Shown piece after piece: positions 30,886 to 43,662 of a stretch of 64,000 bases of DNA. The notes beneath the pieces were generated by a model. It saw nothing but the letters and a program-made list of their open reading frames with translations, was not told where the DNA came from and searched no databases. Location: assembly GCF_000013145.1 (NCBI RefSeq), contig NC_007799.1, forward strand, positions 806,001 through 870,000, given 5' to 3'. Position numbers and translations under genes: made by a program. The stretch is from Ehrlichia chaffeensis str. Arkansas. GTDB lineage: Bacteria; Pseudomonadota; Alphaproteobacteria; Rickettsiales; Anaplasmataceae. Every line of letters begins with the position of its first letter. Positions within the stretch are counted from its first letter, which is position 1.

Positions 30886-32403
30886 ATGTACAATTCATCA
30901 ATCTTTATTTCCCAATTAAATTACAATCCTGAAAATATTGATTACAACTATGATAGCATTACAAAATCATATCAAGAGTCAGTATATCAAGCAGCAGATA
31001 TAGCCATATTTTCAAGATACGCAGTATCAGGACACATACAAAAAATTCCAACTTTACATAAAAATTTTTTCAATCAATGTACTAATATAATAAATAAACT
31101 AGCACTACAAACTAATAATAAAAACACAGCAATAATCATTGGTAGCATAAAAAAGAAAAACAATGTCATATTTGAAACAATTTATCTGATAAAAAATGGA
31201 GAAATTACAGAACTAATAGAATTCCCTACAGATTCTCAATCTTCTGATATCTCAGCAACGTTTACAATTAATAACATCAATGTATTGCTACTTCCTATCT
31301 CAAAAATACCTAAATTACCTATTCATAATAATGACACGTTATTACTGATTATGGATAATACACAATATACAAAAAATACAAATTCTAGAGATGATTTAAT
31401 TTCAAAGTTAACATTCAATAAATACGCAGTCTATATTAACCAAATAGGAGGATACAACAATTTAGTTTTTCATGGAAAATCCTTTTTTACTTTCAATGGT
31501 CAATACAATTTCTTAAACATGTGGCAAGAAGATAGTAAAGTTTGCAAAGCAGATTTAGCAAAACAGGACAACCATACCATAACATCCAACAGCATTGAAT
31601 CAGATTACCAAGCACTTATGTTAGCATTAAGAGACTATATATATAAAAATGCTATGACCAGTGTAATCATGGGATTATCTGGAGGTATAGACTCTGCACT
31701 TGTAGCTTCAATTGCAGCAGATGCGCTTGGCCCTAATAACGTACATTCACTCATGTTACCAACAAAATATACATCTCAAATGAGTATTACTGATTCTAAA
31801 GAATGCGCTATGAGATTAGGTATTTCTTACAATATATTATCGATAGAAGAAATATTCCAAACTTCACTAGCAGCATTACAAAATACTTTCATAGACACTC
31901 AAGAAGATATTACTGAAGAAAATTTACAAGCTAGAATCAGAGGTAATATATTAATGGCATTAAGCAATAAGTTTAAATTTATGTTATTATCAACAGGTAA
32001 TAAATCAGAATTATTTGTTGGTTATGCAACATTATATGGAGATATGTGTGGAGGATTTGCTCCAATAAAAGATATATATAAAACTAGAGTATACGAACTC
32101 AGTAAATGGAGGAATAAAAATATACCAGTAAATAGTTTATGTAAAAAAATTGACGTTATTCCTTCTCAGATTATAGAAAAACATCCATCTGCTGAACTAC
32201 GTTACAACCAAAAAGATCAAGATACTCTACCTGATTATGCAATATTAGATTCAATACTTACATTACTTATCGATCAAAACCATTCTACAGAAGATATAAT
32301 AAAAAAAGGATATAATATTCAAGATGTTAATTATATTATACACTTAATACAAAAATCTCAATTTAAAAGGGAGCAAGCCTCTACTGGACCACTCATCAAT
32401 TAA
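30886..32403 (+). CDS. nadE: NAD+ synthetase with degenerate glutaminase domain
   Basis: 505 residues: an N-terminal nitrilase-like domain (about 1-240) and a C-terminal NAD synthetase domain. The synthetase half is intact: GLSGGIDSALVASIA (P-loop, about residues 263-277), LSTGNKSELFVGYATLYGDM and PSAELRYNQKDQD. The nitrilase half should carry Glu, Lys and Cys. Where the Glu block (PEL-x-x-x-G) is expected there is FSRYAVSGH, and where the Cys block (CEDIW-like) is expected there is LLLPISKIP. The late block VNQxGG survives as INQIGGYNNLVFHG. The enzyme is therefore probably ammonia-dependent in practice. It completes NAD synthesis after NadD (14 kb). Confidence 0.9.
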   Translation: MYNSSIFISQLNYNPENIDYNYDSITKSYQESVYQAADIAIFSRYAVSGHIQKIPTLHKNFFNQCTNIINKLALQTNNKNTAIIIGSIKKKNNVIFETIYLIKNGEITELIEFPTDSQSSDISATFTINNINVLLLPISKIPKLPIHNNDTLLLIMDNTQYTKNTNSRDDLISKLTFNKYAVYINQIGGYNNLVFHGKSFFTFNGQYNFLNMWQEDSKVCKADLAKQDNHTITSNSIESDYQALMLALRDYIYKNAMTSVIMGLSGGIDSALVASIAADALGPNNVHSLMLPTKYTSQMSITDSKECAMRLGISYNILSIEEIFQTSLAALQNTFIDTQEDITEENLQARIRGNILMALSNKFKFMLLSTGNKSELFVGYATLYGDMCGGFAPIKDIYKTRVYELSKWRNKNIPVNSLCKKIDVIPSQIIEKHPSAELRYNQKDQDTLPDYAILDSILTLLIDQNHSTEDIIKKGYNIQDVNYIIHLIQKSQFKREQASTGPLIN

Positions 32404-32812
32404 TTTAGGCAGAAAACAGTGAAGGTTATAAAATCATTCAATATCCCTTATTTAATATTAAACTTATATCTGCAATATTAAAAACACCTACCGTTACAAA
32501 AAAATCAATATTACAAAACCTATAACCTTTTGATACATTGAGTAATAAGTTACACGCCACCTTCCAAAATTCGTCAACATTTTCTTATTTTCATGATACT
32601 ATACTCCTGTACAATTCAATACGACAACTATAGGAAGCAAGATATCTCAGTTGCTATACAAGTAGTTTTTTCTCTTAACAACTCAATTTTTAGTTTATAG
32701 CACAGTCATAAATTTCTAAGCCAATTCCACTATTCATTACTACTACAGTGATAGCTAACCTCTAATATTCACACATCACTTAGAGTAGTTGAGTAAAAAA
32801 CAATTAAATATG
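32404..32812. other. Spacer between convergent nadE and mutS
   Basis: 409 bp, no gene seen and no hairpin with a T-run clear enough to call a terminator for either gene. Confidence 0.4.
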
Positions 32813-35227
32813 CTAAGTTAATAAATCCTCATTTGCTTTTAATTTACTCATTAAATCTTCTGCCCTATCTAGGACTGATTGTGGGAATCCTGCTAATTTT
32901 GCAACATGTATTCCATAAGATTTATTAGTTGATCCAGGTATAATTTCATGCAAGAACACTACTTTTCCATTCCATTCTTCTACTTTCATACAAAAACACT
33001 TTATATTTTCTAAATACCTATCTAACTTTGACAATTCATGATAATGGGTTGCAAAAATTGCTCTACTCTTGTTAACATTATGAATTTGTTCAATAACCGA
33101 CCATGCTATTGATAATCCATCATATGTTCCTGTACCCCTACCAATTTCATCAAGTATTACAAAAGATTTATCTGTGGCTTGATTGATTATTGCAGCAGTT
33201 TCTGTCATTTCTACCATAAACGTAGAATGCCCAGATGCAATATTATCAGAAGCCCCTACTCTACTAAATACTTTATCAATAACTCCTATATGAGCATGTT
33301 GAGCAGGAACAAATGATCCAATATGCGCTAAAATACCTATCAATGCATTCTGTCTTAAGAAAGTACTTTTACCAGCCATATTAGGTCCAGTGATTAAATG
33401 TACTCTTTGCATTAATGAAAGGTCAATATCATTAGCTACAAATTTCCCATTACGTTCAACCACAGGATGCCTACCTTTTTTTATGTTAAATTCATAACTA
33501 TCATCAACTATAGGTTTAGTATAAGAATATTGTATTGCCAACTCAGCAAAAGAAGTTAGCATATCAATTTCAGCAATAGCATGTGCAGTCATAGTGATTT
33601 TATCTGCAACTTCAATAATACATGTACATAATTGACCAAAAATTTTTACTTCCAAATTAATCGCTGCATCCCTAGCAGAAATTATTTTACTTTCCAATGC
33701 TTTTAATTCACTTGTCGTATATCTAATACTATTTGCTAGAGTTTGCCTATGAATAAAGTCTTTATCACTAATCAAATAGCTTGATGAAACTTCAACATAA
33801 TAACCTAAAATATTGTTATACAATATTTTTAAACTTTGAATATTAGTAATATTACGGTACTTATCCCGTAATTCTTGAATTAAATCATTACTATAACTTT
33901 GAATATATATATATTCTGACAATTGTGCATCATAGTCAGGATTAATAAATCCCCCATCTTTAACATTATTAACATTATTCGGTATTAACACATCATCAAG
34001 CGTTTTACACAAATCATCATATTTACCCAACCTTGAACAAAAATCACCTACAACACTAGAATCAAACTTATGCAATAAATCTAATAATACAAAAATTTTG
34101 TCCAAAGTTAACTTCAGAGCATATAAATCCTTAGGTGAACATTTACCAACTTTAATTCTTGTTAAAATACGCTCTATATCTGCAATACCACGTAATGTTT
34201 CCCTAACACCCCTACACAATGTTCTATCATTTACAAAAAACTCAACAATATCTAACCTACGATTTATTGCATGAGAACATGCTAAAGGAGCTGACAAACA
34301 TCGTTTTAATAATCTTCCACCACATGCTGTAATAGTATAATCTATAGAAGAAATTAAGGATCCTTCTAAATCTCCAGATTGTGTACAAAATAACTCAAGG
34401 TTCCTTAATGCTGCTGCATCTATAAACATAAAATCACCCTTTGAATAAGCTTTTGGAAATTCCAACTGAGGTAGATTCCCTTTTTGCGTAGCTTTAACAT
34501 ATTCCAACAAAGAACCACATACTGCTATCTCTTCATTTTTTAAATCACCTAATCCTTTTAAAGTAGATATTCCATAAACATTACACAAAGTATTATAGGA
34601 TCTACTCACATCAAAAAAACTACCCGAATATTGTGTCACCGAAAATTTGTATTTCCTTAAAATAGAATATATAGAATCCAATTCCACTAACTTATCAGAA
34701 ATCAAAACTTCCTTGGGATTAATTCTGAACAAATCACTATCAAGCTTATGCAATTCTGTTGTATGATAATAAAATAACCCAGTAGACAATTCCAACCATG
34801 CAATAGCATAATTATGGTCAACATTAACTATACAAGATAAATAATTATTCTCTTTTGCTTCAAGTAAAGAATCCTCTAATATAGTCCCTGGAGTAACTAT
34901 TCTTACAACATCACGTTTTACTAAAGCCTTATATCCTCTTTTCTTAGCTTCTTCTGACGTTTCTAACTGCTCACAAATTGCTATCTTATAACCTAATTTT
35001 ACCAATCTATTTAAATAAGATTCACTACTATGAAAGGGAACACCACACATAGGTACATTCCCCTTTTTAGTTAATACAATATTTAATATTCTAGACGTCT
35101 CTATTGCATCATCAAAAAATAACTCATAAAAATCACCTAATCTATAAAATAATAAATACTCCTTATATTGACTCTTCAGCATCATGTACTGCTGCATTAT
35201 AGGGGTTATCTTGCTATCATGATTCAC
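32813..35227 (-). CDS. mutS: DNA mismatch repair protein MutS
   Basis: 804 residues, slightly short for MutS1 but with all domains. The mismatch-recognition domain begins [34 protein letters not shown], which holds the F-Y-E motif that inserts at the mismatch. Walker A is GPNMAGKST (about residues 613-621), Walker [12 protein letters not shown], and the His switch is FATHYHEL. It scans DNA as a dimer and recruits MutL. Its start faces the 35.4-kb gene divergently, with about 180 bp between. Confidence 0.97.
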   Translation of the reverse strand: MNHDSKITPIMQQYMMLKSQYKEYLLFYRLGDFYELFFDDAIETSRILNIVLTKKGNVPMCGVPFHSSESYLNRLVKLGYKIAICEQLETSEEAKKRGYKALVKRDVVRIVTPGTILEDSLLEAKENNYLSCIVNVDHNYAIAWLELSTGLFYYHTTELHKLDSDLFRINPKEVLISDKLVELDSIYSILRKYKFSVTQYSGSFFDVSRSYNTLCNVYGISTLKGLGDLKNEEIAVCGSLLEYVKATQKGNLPQLEFPKAYSKGDFMFIDAAALRNLELFCTQSGDLEGSLISSIDYTITACGGRLLKRCLSAPLACSHAINRRLDIVEFFVNDRTLCRGVRETLRGIADIERILTRIKVGKCSPKDLYALKLTLDKIFVLLDLLHKFDSSVVGDFCSRLGKYDDLCKTLDDVLIPNNVNNVKDGGFINPDYDAQLSEYIYIQSYSNDLIQELRDKYRNITNIQSLKILYNNILGYYVEVSSSYLISDKDFIHRQTLANSIRYTTSELKALESKIISARDAAINLEVKIFGQLCTCIIEVADKITMTAHAIAEIDMLTSFAELAIQYSYTKPIVDDSYEFNIKKGRHPVVERNGKFVANDIDLSLMQRVHLITGPNMAGKSTFLRQNALIGILAHIGSFVPAQHAHIGVIDKVFSRVGASDNIASGHSTFMVEMTETAAIINQATDKSFVILDEIGRGTGTYDGLSIAWSVIEQIHNVNKSRAIFATHYHELSKLDRYLENIKCFCMKVEEWNGKVVFLHEIIPGSTNKSYGIHVAKLAGFPQSVLDRAEDLMSKLKANEDLLT

Positions 35228-35410
35228 TTTTTACCTATTGTTAACCTTTATCTTACAGTATATTATACGCAGTAACGATAAAAAGATAATGCACAAAGTG
35301 AATAATAAATATTTTAATAAAAATCTTAATAATACATAATGACATATTACCAATTGTATTTTATAATTAGTAAATATGTAGCTTGATCTAACATTAATTA
35401 TGGTATCCAG

Positions 35411-36553
35411 ATGCTTACTTTCTTAAAGAAAGGTGCAAATGTTGTTATAAAAGCAGCTATAACACCCACCACTAGTAAATTACCCCATCAAGAAAGCGTA
35501 GGTAAATACCTTGGAGGCATGCTGAAAAGTATTATTCCAGGTCAAAAAGATCCTGCTGAGAAACACTTTGACTTAAGAATGCACAACCGTACCCACAAAC
35601 TGGGGGTAGAATTACCAGCAAGAACAAGAATAGATGGTCATGAGCAAGAAGTAGCTCTGAAAGTACCATCTTATAAATTACCATATCAAACTTTACAAAA
35701 ATTCGCAGCATGGCAAGAACAAGATAAAGAAGGAGAGGTAGAAGAAACTAAAAAAGATACCTTAACATCACTTATTAATCCTGTATCAGCAACTCAAGAG
35801 TTCATTAGAAGTAATACTGCTGATAAATATTTTGAAAAATTAAAAGCACTTGATCAGCAATTGAAAGAAATAGGAGGAAAAGTTACAGTAAATTCTACTC
35901 CAGGTAGATATAAACAAGGATTAACTATAGAATTAGATGTTTCCAACAAATCAAGAATAGCAATAGAGAAAGATGTACGACTTGTTCTAGAAGGTTTAGG
36001 TATAAATGATGAAGAATTAGTCAAAACTTTTACTAAAAGACTATATAAATCATCTACTGATAAAAAAATGAGTTCAGCAGATATTCACACTGAGAAAACT
36101 AGTTCTAATACTGATAGCAAAGACAATTCTAATAATCAAGATCATGATATAGTATCACCAGCTAAAAGACATGGAAGTGATACAGTATCAGCAGTACAAA
36201 GGCAAGGAGATGATATACTATCATCATCTCAAGAACAGAGTAGTAAAACTGGATCACCAACTAACAGTACTGGTATATCAAACAGTGATTTTTCACTTAC
36301 AAATCCTCAAAATATGCCTTATTCTAGGACCCCTATGCAGAGTTCACAAATGCTACAGCAGTTGCAAAATCAAATATTGATGCAACAAAAACCTGAAAGG
36401 ATATTTTCACAGGCTATGCCTACTGTTATGCAACAAGAAATCGATGAAATAGCAGAAGATTTATGTCAAGGTCTTAATGAAGGGCCAACACAAGGTAATT
36501 CAAACAATATAGGAAAGCATTTTAGTAATCCAGGAAAAGTACATGCAAGATAA
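35411..36553 (+). CDS. Candidate type IV effector, Etf-1/Ats-1-like
   Basis: 380 residues. The N-terminus MLTFLKKGANVVIKAAITPT is basic and amphipathic and has no acidic residue until about position 28, like a mitochondrial targeting presequence. A globular basic/acidic region follows (about 40-220). The tail is low-complexity and rich in Ser, Asn and Gln, ending SNPGKVHAR with basic residues, as type IV substrates often do. Known from the field: Anaplasma Ats-1 and Ehrlichia chaffeensis Etf-1 are effectors of about 375-380 residues with such a presequence. Identity is inferred from length, layout and lineage, not from alignment. The stop region overlaps the HIT gene by 11 bp. Confidence 0.5.
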   Translation: MLTFLKKGANVVIKAAITPTTSKLPHQESVGKYLGGMLKSIIPGQKDPAEKHFDLRMHNRTHKLGVELPARTRIDGHEQEVALKVPSYKLPYQTLQKFAAWQEQDKEGEVEETKKDTLTSLINPVSATQEFIRSNTADKYFEKLKALDQQLKEIGGKVTVNSTPGRYKQGLTIELDVSNKSRIAIEKDVRLVLEGLGINDEELVKTFTKRLYKSSTDKKMSSADIHTEKTSSNTDSKDNSNNQDHDIVSPAKRHGSDTVSAVQRQGDDILSSSQEQSSKTGSPTNSTGISNSDFSLTNPQNMPYSRTPMQSSQMLQQLQNQILMQQKPERIFSQAMPTVMQQEIDEIAEDLCQGLNEGPTQGNSNNIGKHFSNPGKVHAR

Positions 36554-36893
36554 TACTTCTTATGACAATAACAACGTTTTTGCAAAGATTTTAAGAAAAG
36601 AACTTCCATGTAACGTAGTATATGAAGATGAGTTTGTATTAGCATTTCATGACATACATCCTCAAGCTCCTATACACATTCTAGTTATTCCCAAAGGCGA
36701 GTATATATCATTTGATGATTTCAGTGATTCTTCAGCAGACATTAGACATTTTTTTTCTATTGTAAAGAAGATTACCCACCAATTCCAATTAGAAAAAACT
36801 GGATATAGAATTGTTACAAATCATGGAAAACAAGGAGGACAAATTGTTCCACATTTCCATGTGCATATTTTAGGCGGAAAACAGCTACCATAA
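36543..36893 (+). CDS. HIT-family protein (HinT-like nucleotide hydrolase)
   Basis: 116 residues. The histidine triad HFHVH (about residues 105-109, in PHFHVHILGG) is intact. FAKILRKELPCNVVYEDE, FHDIHPQAPIHILVIPK and TNHGKQGGQIV are typical HinT blocks. It hydrolyses adenosine phosphoramidates and related nucleotides. The first codons overlap the end of the preceding gene by 11 bp, so translation may be coupled. Confidence 0.93.
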   Translation: MQDNTSYDNNNVFAKILRKELPCNVVYEDEFVLAFHDIHPQAPIHILVIPKGEYISFDDFSDSSADIRHFFSIVKKITHQFQLEKTGYRIVTNHGKQGGQIVPHFHVHILGGKQLP

Positions 36894-37238
36894 TAAATCA
36901 GCTAATCTACTACTAGTAATGTGTGTACATCATACAAGTACTTACCCATGCAACACTTATTATAAAATCATAAAAAATTATATAGCTTTACCAACAATGA
37001 ACATAGTTCATTAGTTAACATGCATAATATTACAAATATTTAATAATATGCATACTTGTAATAAACCTTATATATTTACTTCAAACCCTTACTGCAATAG
37101 CTAATACACATATGCTTCATTAAAAACTAATCATACAATAAGTAAATATCTTACTCAAAATACAACATGCTAAATTTGTTATTAAAAATAAGGTAACAAT
37201 AATCACTTAAAGTATCTTGTGTTTAATGTAATATTCAT
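36894..37238. other. Spacer upstream of the dapA promoter
   Basis: About 345 bp without a recognisable gene. The dapA promoter is listed separately. Confidence 0.4.
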
Positions 37239-37266
37239 TTGACAACAAAATACCAATAGATATACT
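37239..37266 (+). promoter_or_regulatory. Probable sigma-70 promoter of dapA
   Basis: Perfect TTGACA (37239-37244), 16-bp spacer, TATACT (37261-37266), ending 29 bp before the ATG at 37296. A GAGG ribosome site (37286-37289) lies between. Confidence 0.6.
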
Positions 37267-37295
37267 AACCTTGTTTGAAATATGTGAGGTACAGT

Positions 37296-38189
37296 ATGTA
37301 CAGCCTTATGGGTGTTTTTACGGCATTAATTACACCATTTAAGGATGATTTTTCTATAGATGAAAACGCGTTTTGTCATCTAATTGAAGAACAAATCAGT
37401 AATAATATTCATGGTTTAGTTCCATGCGGCACTACTGCAGAATGTCCTACTTTAAGCTTTGAAGAGTACTGCAAAGTAATCGAATTATGTGTTAAAATCA
37501 CAAATAAACGTGTCCCCATAATAGCTGGATCAAGCTCAAATTCTACACAAGAAGCTATTAAACGCACGTTATATGTTCAGTCTCTAAATGTAGATGCAGC
37601 TTTAGTAGTTGTACCATATTACAATAGACCAAGTGATGAAGGAATATATCAACATTTTAAAGCAGTACATGATGCAACTAACCTTCCCATTATTGCATAT
37701 AATATACCTAATAGATCTGCTATTGATGCAAGCGATGCATTACTTGCACGAATTTTATCTTTGCCTAGAATAATAGGGCTTAAAGATTCAACTGGAGATG
37801 TAAGTAGGCCTCTTAATTTAAAATTATTACTAAATAAAGAAGTAGTTTTATTCTCAGGTGATGATTCTACATGCTTAGGGTTCTATGCTCAAAGTGGTAG
37901 TGGTGGTAGGACTGGATGCATTTCTGTTGTTTCAAATGTGATACCTAAAATACATGCTGATATGCACAATGCATTCCTTGCTAATAATATGAAAGAAGCT
38001 ATGAATGCAAATTTATCAGTATTTAAATTAGCAAAAGCATTGTTTTGTCAGTCAAGCCCTGCACCAACAAAATATGCTATGAGCTTAATTAAAAATATCT
38101 CACCAGCAGTAAGGTTGCCATTAGTGGAATTAACTCAAGAAAACAAATTAAAAGTTGAAAAAACGCTAAAAGAATTAAAGTTAATTTAA
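37296..38189 (+). CDS. dapA: 4-hydroxy-tetrahydrodipicolinate synthase
   Basis: 297 residues from the ATG at 37296, chosen for its GAGG ribosome site and the family start [11 protein letters not shown]; an in-frame TTG at 37275 is rejected. [10 protein letters not shown] is the pyruvate carboxylate loop, VVPYYNRPS carries the catalytic Tyr, and [10 protein letters not shown] the Schiff-base Lys (about residue 160). It condenses pyruvate with aspartate semialdehyde on the route to diaminopimelate and lysine. A strong promoter precedes it. Confidence 0.95.
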
Positions 38190-38265
38190 GACATATTCAA
38201 TAACCTGGGGTTATGGTAATAAGCGTTGGTAGTTTGTATATTATGCTTTTTATTATCTAATATGC

Positions 38266-38359
38266 TTGACATGGTATATTGATGTGGAATATAATGCAGT
38301 ATAAGTTTCACAGCTCCCTTCAAATTTTCCTATTGTAATATATCTTTCTTACGCTGTGA
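38266..38359 (+). promoter_or_regulatory. Consensus promoter and structured leader of the capsid-like gene
   Basis: Perfect TTGACA (38266-38271) and perfect TATAAT (38290-38295) are 18 bp apart. The leader to the ATG at 38398 is about 95 nt. Within it TCACAGC (38308-38314) can pair with GCTGTGA (38353-38359) around a 38-nt loop. The ribosome site GGAG sits 4-7 bases before the start. Confidence 0.55.
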
Positions 38360-38397
38360 CTTTCCACATAATCAGCATTCACATCAACGGAGCAAAA

Positions 38398-39549
38398 ATG
38401 ACAACATCAATGCTAGAAATTCAAGAATCACTACATAATCTTACATCTTCATGGGAAGAGTTTAAAAATCTAAATGAAAAAAAATTATCAGATATAAGTA
38501 AAAAAAGTTCTACATACCCATCCATATTAGAAAAATTAGAAAAAACAGAAAGCATGCTAGAAATACAAAATGAAAGATTGGATCAATTAGAAATATCATC
38601 ACAGCGCCCTGTTACCCATGATAACAAACACTATAATGAAGATTATAATTATAAAACGTTCACACAATACCTATGTAAAGGCACTAATCTTCAAGGTCAA
38701 AGTAGTGTTGTGCAGCCCTTAGATGAATCGTACTTTATACCACATAACATATCATCTTATATAGAAACAAATCTAACTAAGAACTCAGTAATGCGTCAAT
38801 TATGTTCTATAGAAAAAATATCTGGAGATAGTTTAGACTGCTTTATCAGAAACAACAATGAAAAGTCTGTTAACTGGAGAACAAGCAATAACGTAGAAGA
38901 TACAGAATCACCAAAAATTGATAAAATTACTATCAATTTACATGAATTATATACTCAACCAAAAATAACAAAGAAATTACTAGAAGATTCTACTATAGAT
39001 GTAGCCAGCTGGTTAATTAATCACTTAGTTGATGATTTCAGCAGAGCAGAAAATACCGCTTTTATATCTGGTGATGGAAACAACAAGCCATATGGTATCT
39101 TAACATATGCTTCAGACATAGAAAATAACACCATAACATCTACAACACTAAATAGTGATATAATTATCAAACTTTATTATTCACTTGATGAATATTTCTC
39201 CAGAAAGGCAGCATTCATAATGCACAGAAGTGTACTACAAGAAATTAGATCTTTAAAGTTAGCATCTGGCCAATATATATGGCATCCAGGACTAACATCA
39301 GGAAGTCCTGACACATTAATGGGGTTACCAGTATATCAAACATCCGATATGCCTCAATTAGACAATAAAACATTACCAACCATAGCACTTGCAGACTTTA
39401 AAAATGCATATAAGATAGTAGAAAACCGTTCAATTAAAACATTAAGAGATCCTTTTACAAGCAAACCCTTTGTCAAGTTTTATACAACAAAACGAGTAGG
39501 AGGAGCAGTCATTAATAAAAATGCTATAAAATTTTTAACAATAAAATAA
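38398..39549 (+). CDS. HK97-type phage/GTA major capsid protein
   Basis: 383 residues from the ATG at 38398, with GGAG ahead; an upstream in-frame start is less likely. An N-terminal coiled-coil-like part (about 1-85) corresponds to the delta/scaffold region removed in HK97-type heads. The capsid fold follows: NSVMRQLCSIEKISGD, LYTQPKITKKLLEDSTIDVASWL, ENTAFISGDGNNKPYGIL, GLPVYQTSDMP and the C-terminal TTKRVGGAVINKNAIKFL. Such proteins in Rickettsiales match the gene-transfer-agent capsid (RcGTA g5). No portal, protease or terminase lies beside it. Confidence 0.85.
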   Translation: MTTSMLEIQESLHNLTSSWEEFKNLNEKKLSDISKKSSTYPSILEKLEKTESMLEIQNERLDQLEISSQRPVTHDNKHYNEDYNYKTFTQYLCKGTNLQGQSSVVQPLDESYFIPHNISSYIETNLTKNSVMRQLCSIEKISGDSLDCFIRNNNEKSVNWRTSNNVEDTESPKIDKITINLHELYTQPKITKKLLEDSTIDVASWLINHLVDDFSRAENTAFISGDGNNKPYGILTYASDIENNTITSTTLNSDIIIKLYYSLDEYFSRKAAFIMHRSVLQEIRSLKLASGQYIWHPGLTSGSPDTLMGLPVYQTSDMPQLDNKTLPTIALADFKNAYKIVENRSIKTLRDPFTSKPFVKFYTTKRVGGAVINKNAIKFLTIK

Positions 39550-40138
39550 AACACAGTAGCATTTTTTCTACATCAAAACATTATCTAAATATTTTTTACT
39601 AAGAAATACAAAGACCACATAATACCTTTCAATCCTTATATTTAACAAATAAAGATGCAAAACATTATGTGTAAAAACTAGAAAAACAACACAAACCTAC
39701 ATGCCCATAGCATTTGAATATTCATTTCAAATATATGTTGCTAATAACAATCAATGCTACCACATTACAGTATTAGAGTTATTATATAAAATAGTGCATA
39801 CTAAAATCTACACAACAATTTACCATAATAATTCTAATACTACACTTATCACTATATCACCTATCTAGAAAACCAATAATACAAAATTACTACATAATAC
39901 CCTATCCATATTTATGCATTATTAGTAATAATCAATACATGTTCAGCATTTATACATTTAACAAATTTTTCACTACAATTTATTAAATATAACTCAACAT
40001 AACACTATAAAATTTATTAGCAAAGCCAATACATACAAAAAATTCTTTCATTAACAACCAAAGAAATTTTATACATTCAAATTTTATATAGATAGATTTT
40101 TTGCAATATAACCGTGGCTATTACTCATCACACATATC
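39550..40138. other. Spacer between the capsid-like gene and convergent sucA
   Basis: 589 bp, very AT-rich. I looked for remnants of head-tail genes on both strands and saw no coding-like frame, repeat or RNA. Confidence 0.4.
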
Positions 40139-42877
<2,739 letters not shown>

Positions 42878-43042
42878 GTTTTTACCATTTTAAAATTTCA
42901 ATAAACTTAAAGCCATTGCAAGAATTCATATTGTTCAAATCAAAATATTCCTGATAATTCAAATTATTAACTGTACATAATATTATAAAACACAATTTTG
43001 TAGTACTATATCCACAAAACTCAAAAAAACTCAATAATACTT

Positions 43043-43192
43043 TTATTCATTACAGACACCAGTTTCCGCATCATTAATTTTAACCTCTTTACTAGTATTA
43101 CAAATGCTTTTTCGAAATTGCAAACTACTGAATACTACCTTATAACAACATGAACTATCATCTTCCTTATCAGGATTAAATATTAAACCCAT
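43043..43192 (-). CDS. Possible small Cys-containing protein, 49 residues
   Basis: ATG at 43192, TAA at 43043. The protein starts MGLIFNPDKEDDSSCCYKVV and continues through SLQFRKSICN to end AETGVCNE. Composition is balanced and protein-like, with four cysteines, unlike the Asn/Lys/Ile-rich chance ORFs here. GAGAGG lies about 13 bases upstream, which is far for a ribosome site. A degenerate relative lies 270 bp to the right. I recognise no family. Confidence 0.35.
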   Translation of the reverse strand: MGLIFNPDKEDDSSCCYKVVFSSLQFRKSICNTSKEVKINDAETGVCNE

Positions 43193-43465
43193 AACAACAA
43201 AATATACCTCTCATTTCCTAAAACTATGAGATTTTTACTAAAATTTACTCACAGCATCTATTATCGCTCAAATACAGAATAATTTAAAGCTAAAAAAATT
43301 ATTATAATACCTATTGCACTAACGATATTTAGCATATGTAACACCATAAAAAATAATTTAAACACTGGTACAAATATATATCTAATAAATTAGCTACATG
43401 ACATTCTAAATAATCAAAATATGCTTGATGGATCAATTTACTTCTGCTAGTATTTTCAGTAAGAG

Positions 43466-43575
43466 TTATTTTTCAGTAGCAGGCCAGTCCCTGTATCCTT
43501 ACAAGAATGTATTTCCTATTATTTACGAGTTCTGTTTTGCATTACAAATTCGCTGATTTTCTAATCTGCAAATCA
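43466..43575 (-). pseudogene. Possible decayed copy of the small 43.0-kb gene
   Basis: Read leftward, the sequence has LQIRKSA, then after a frame change ICN, and ends in a TAA at 43466. This parallels LQFRKSICN...ETGVCNE of the upstream small ORF. DNA similarity is visible over TTTGCA-RKS-TTTGTAAT. Several stops and frame changes. The relationship is judged by eye and is tentative. Confidence 0.25.
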
Positions 43576-43662
43576 CAAAGATAAAAACATCTAACAATAT
43601 TATTTAAATAATTTCACTATGAATTTTACAACAGCACCCTCCTACTATTTTAAGTACAACAT

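Larger units (their letters stand above)
42878..43662. other. 785-bp spacer upstream of sucA and the g13-like gene
   Basis: Mostly AT-rich and empty apart from a possible 49-residue gene at 43043-43192 and a decayed relative at 43466-43575 (both listed). It must also hold the divergent promoters of sucA and the g13-like gene. Confidence 0.4.
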
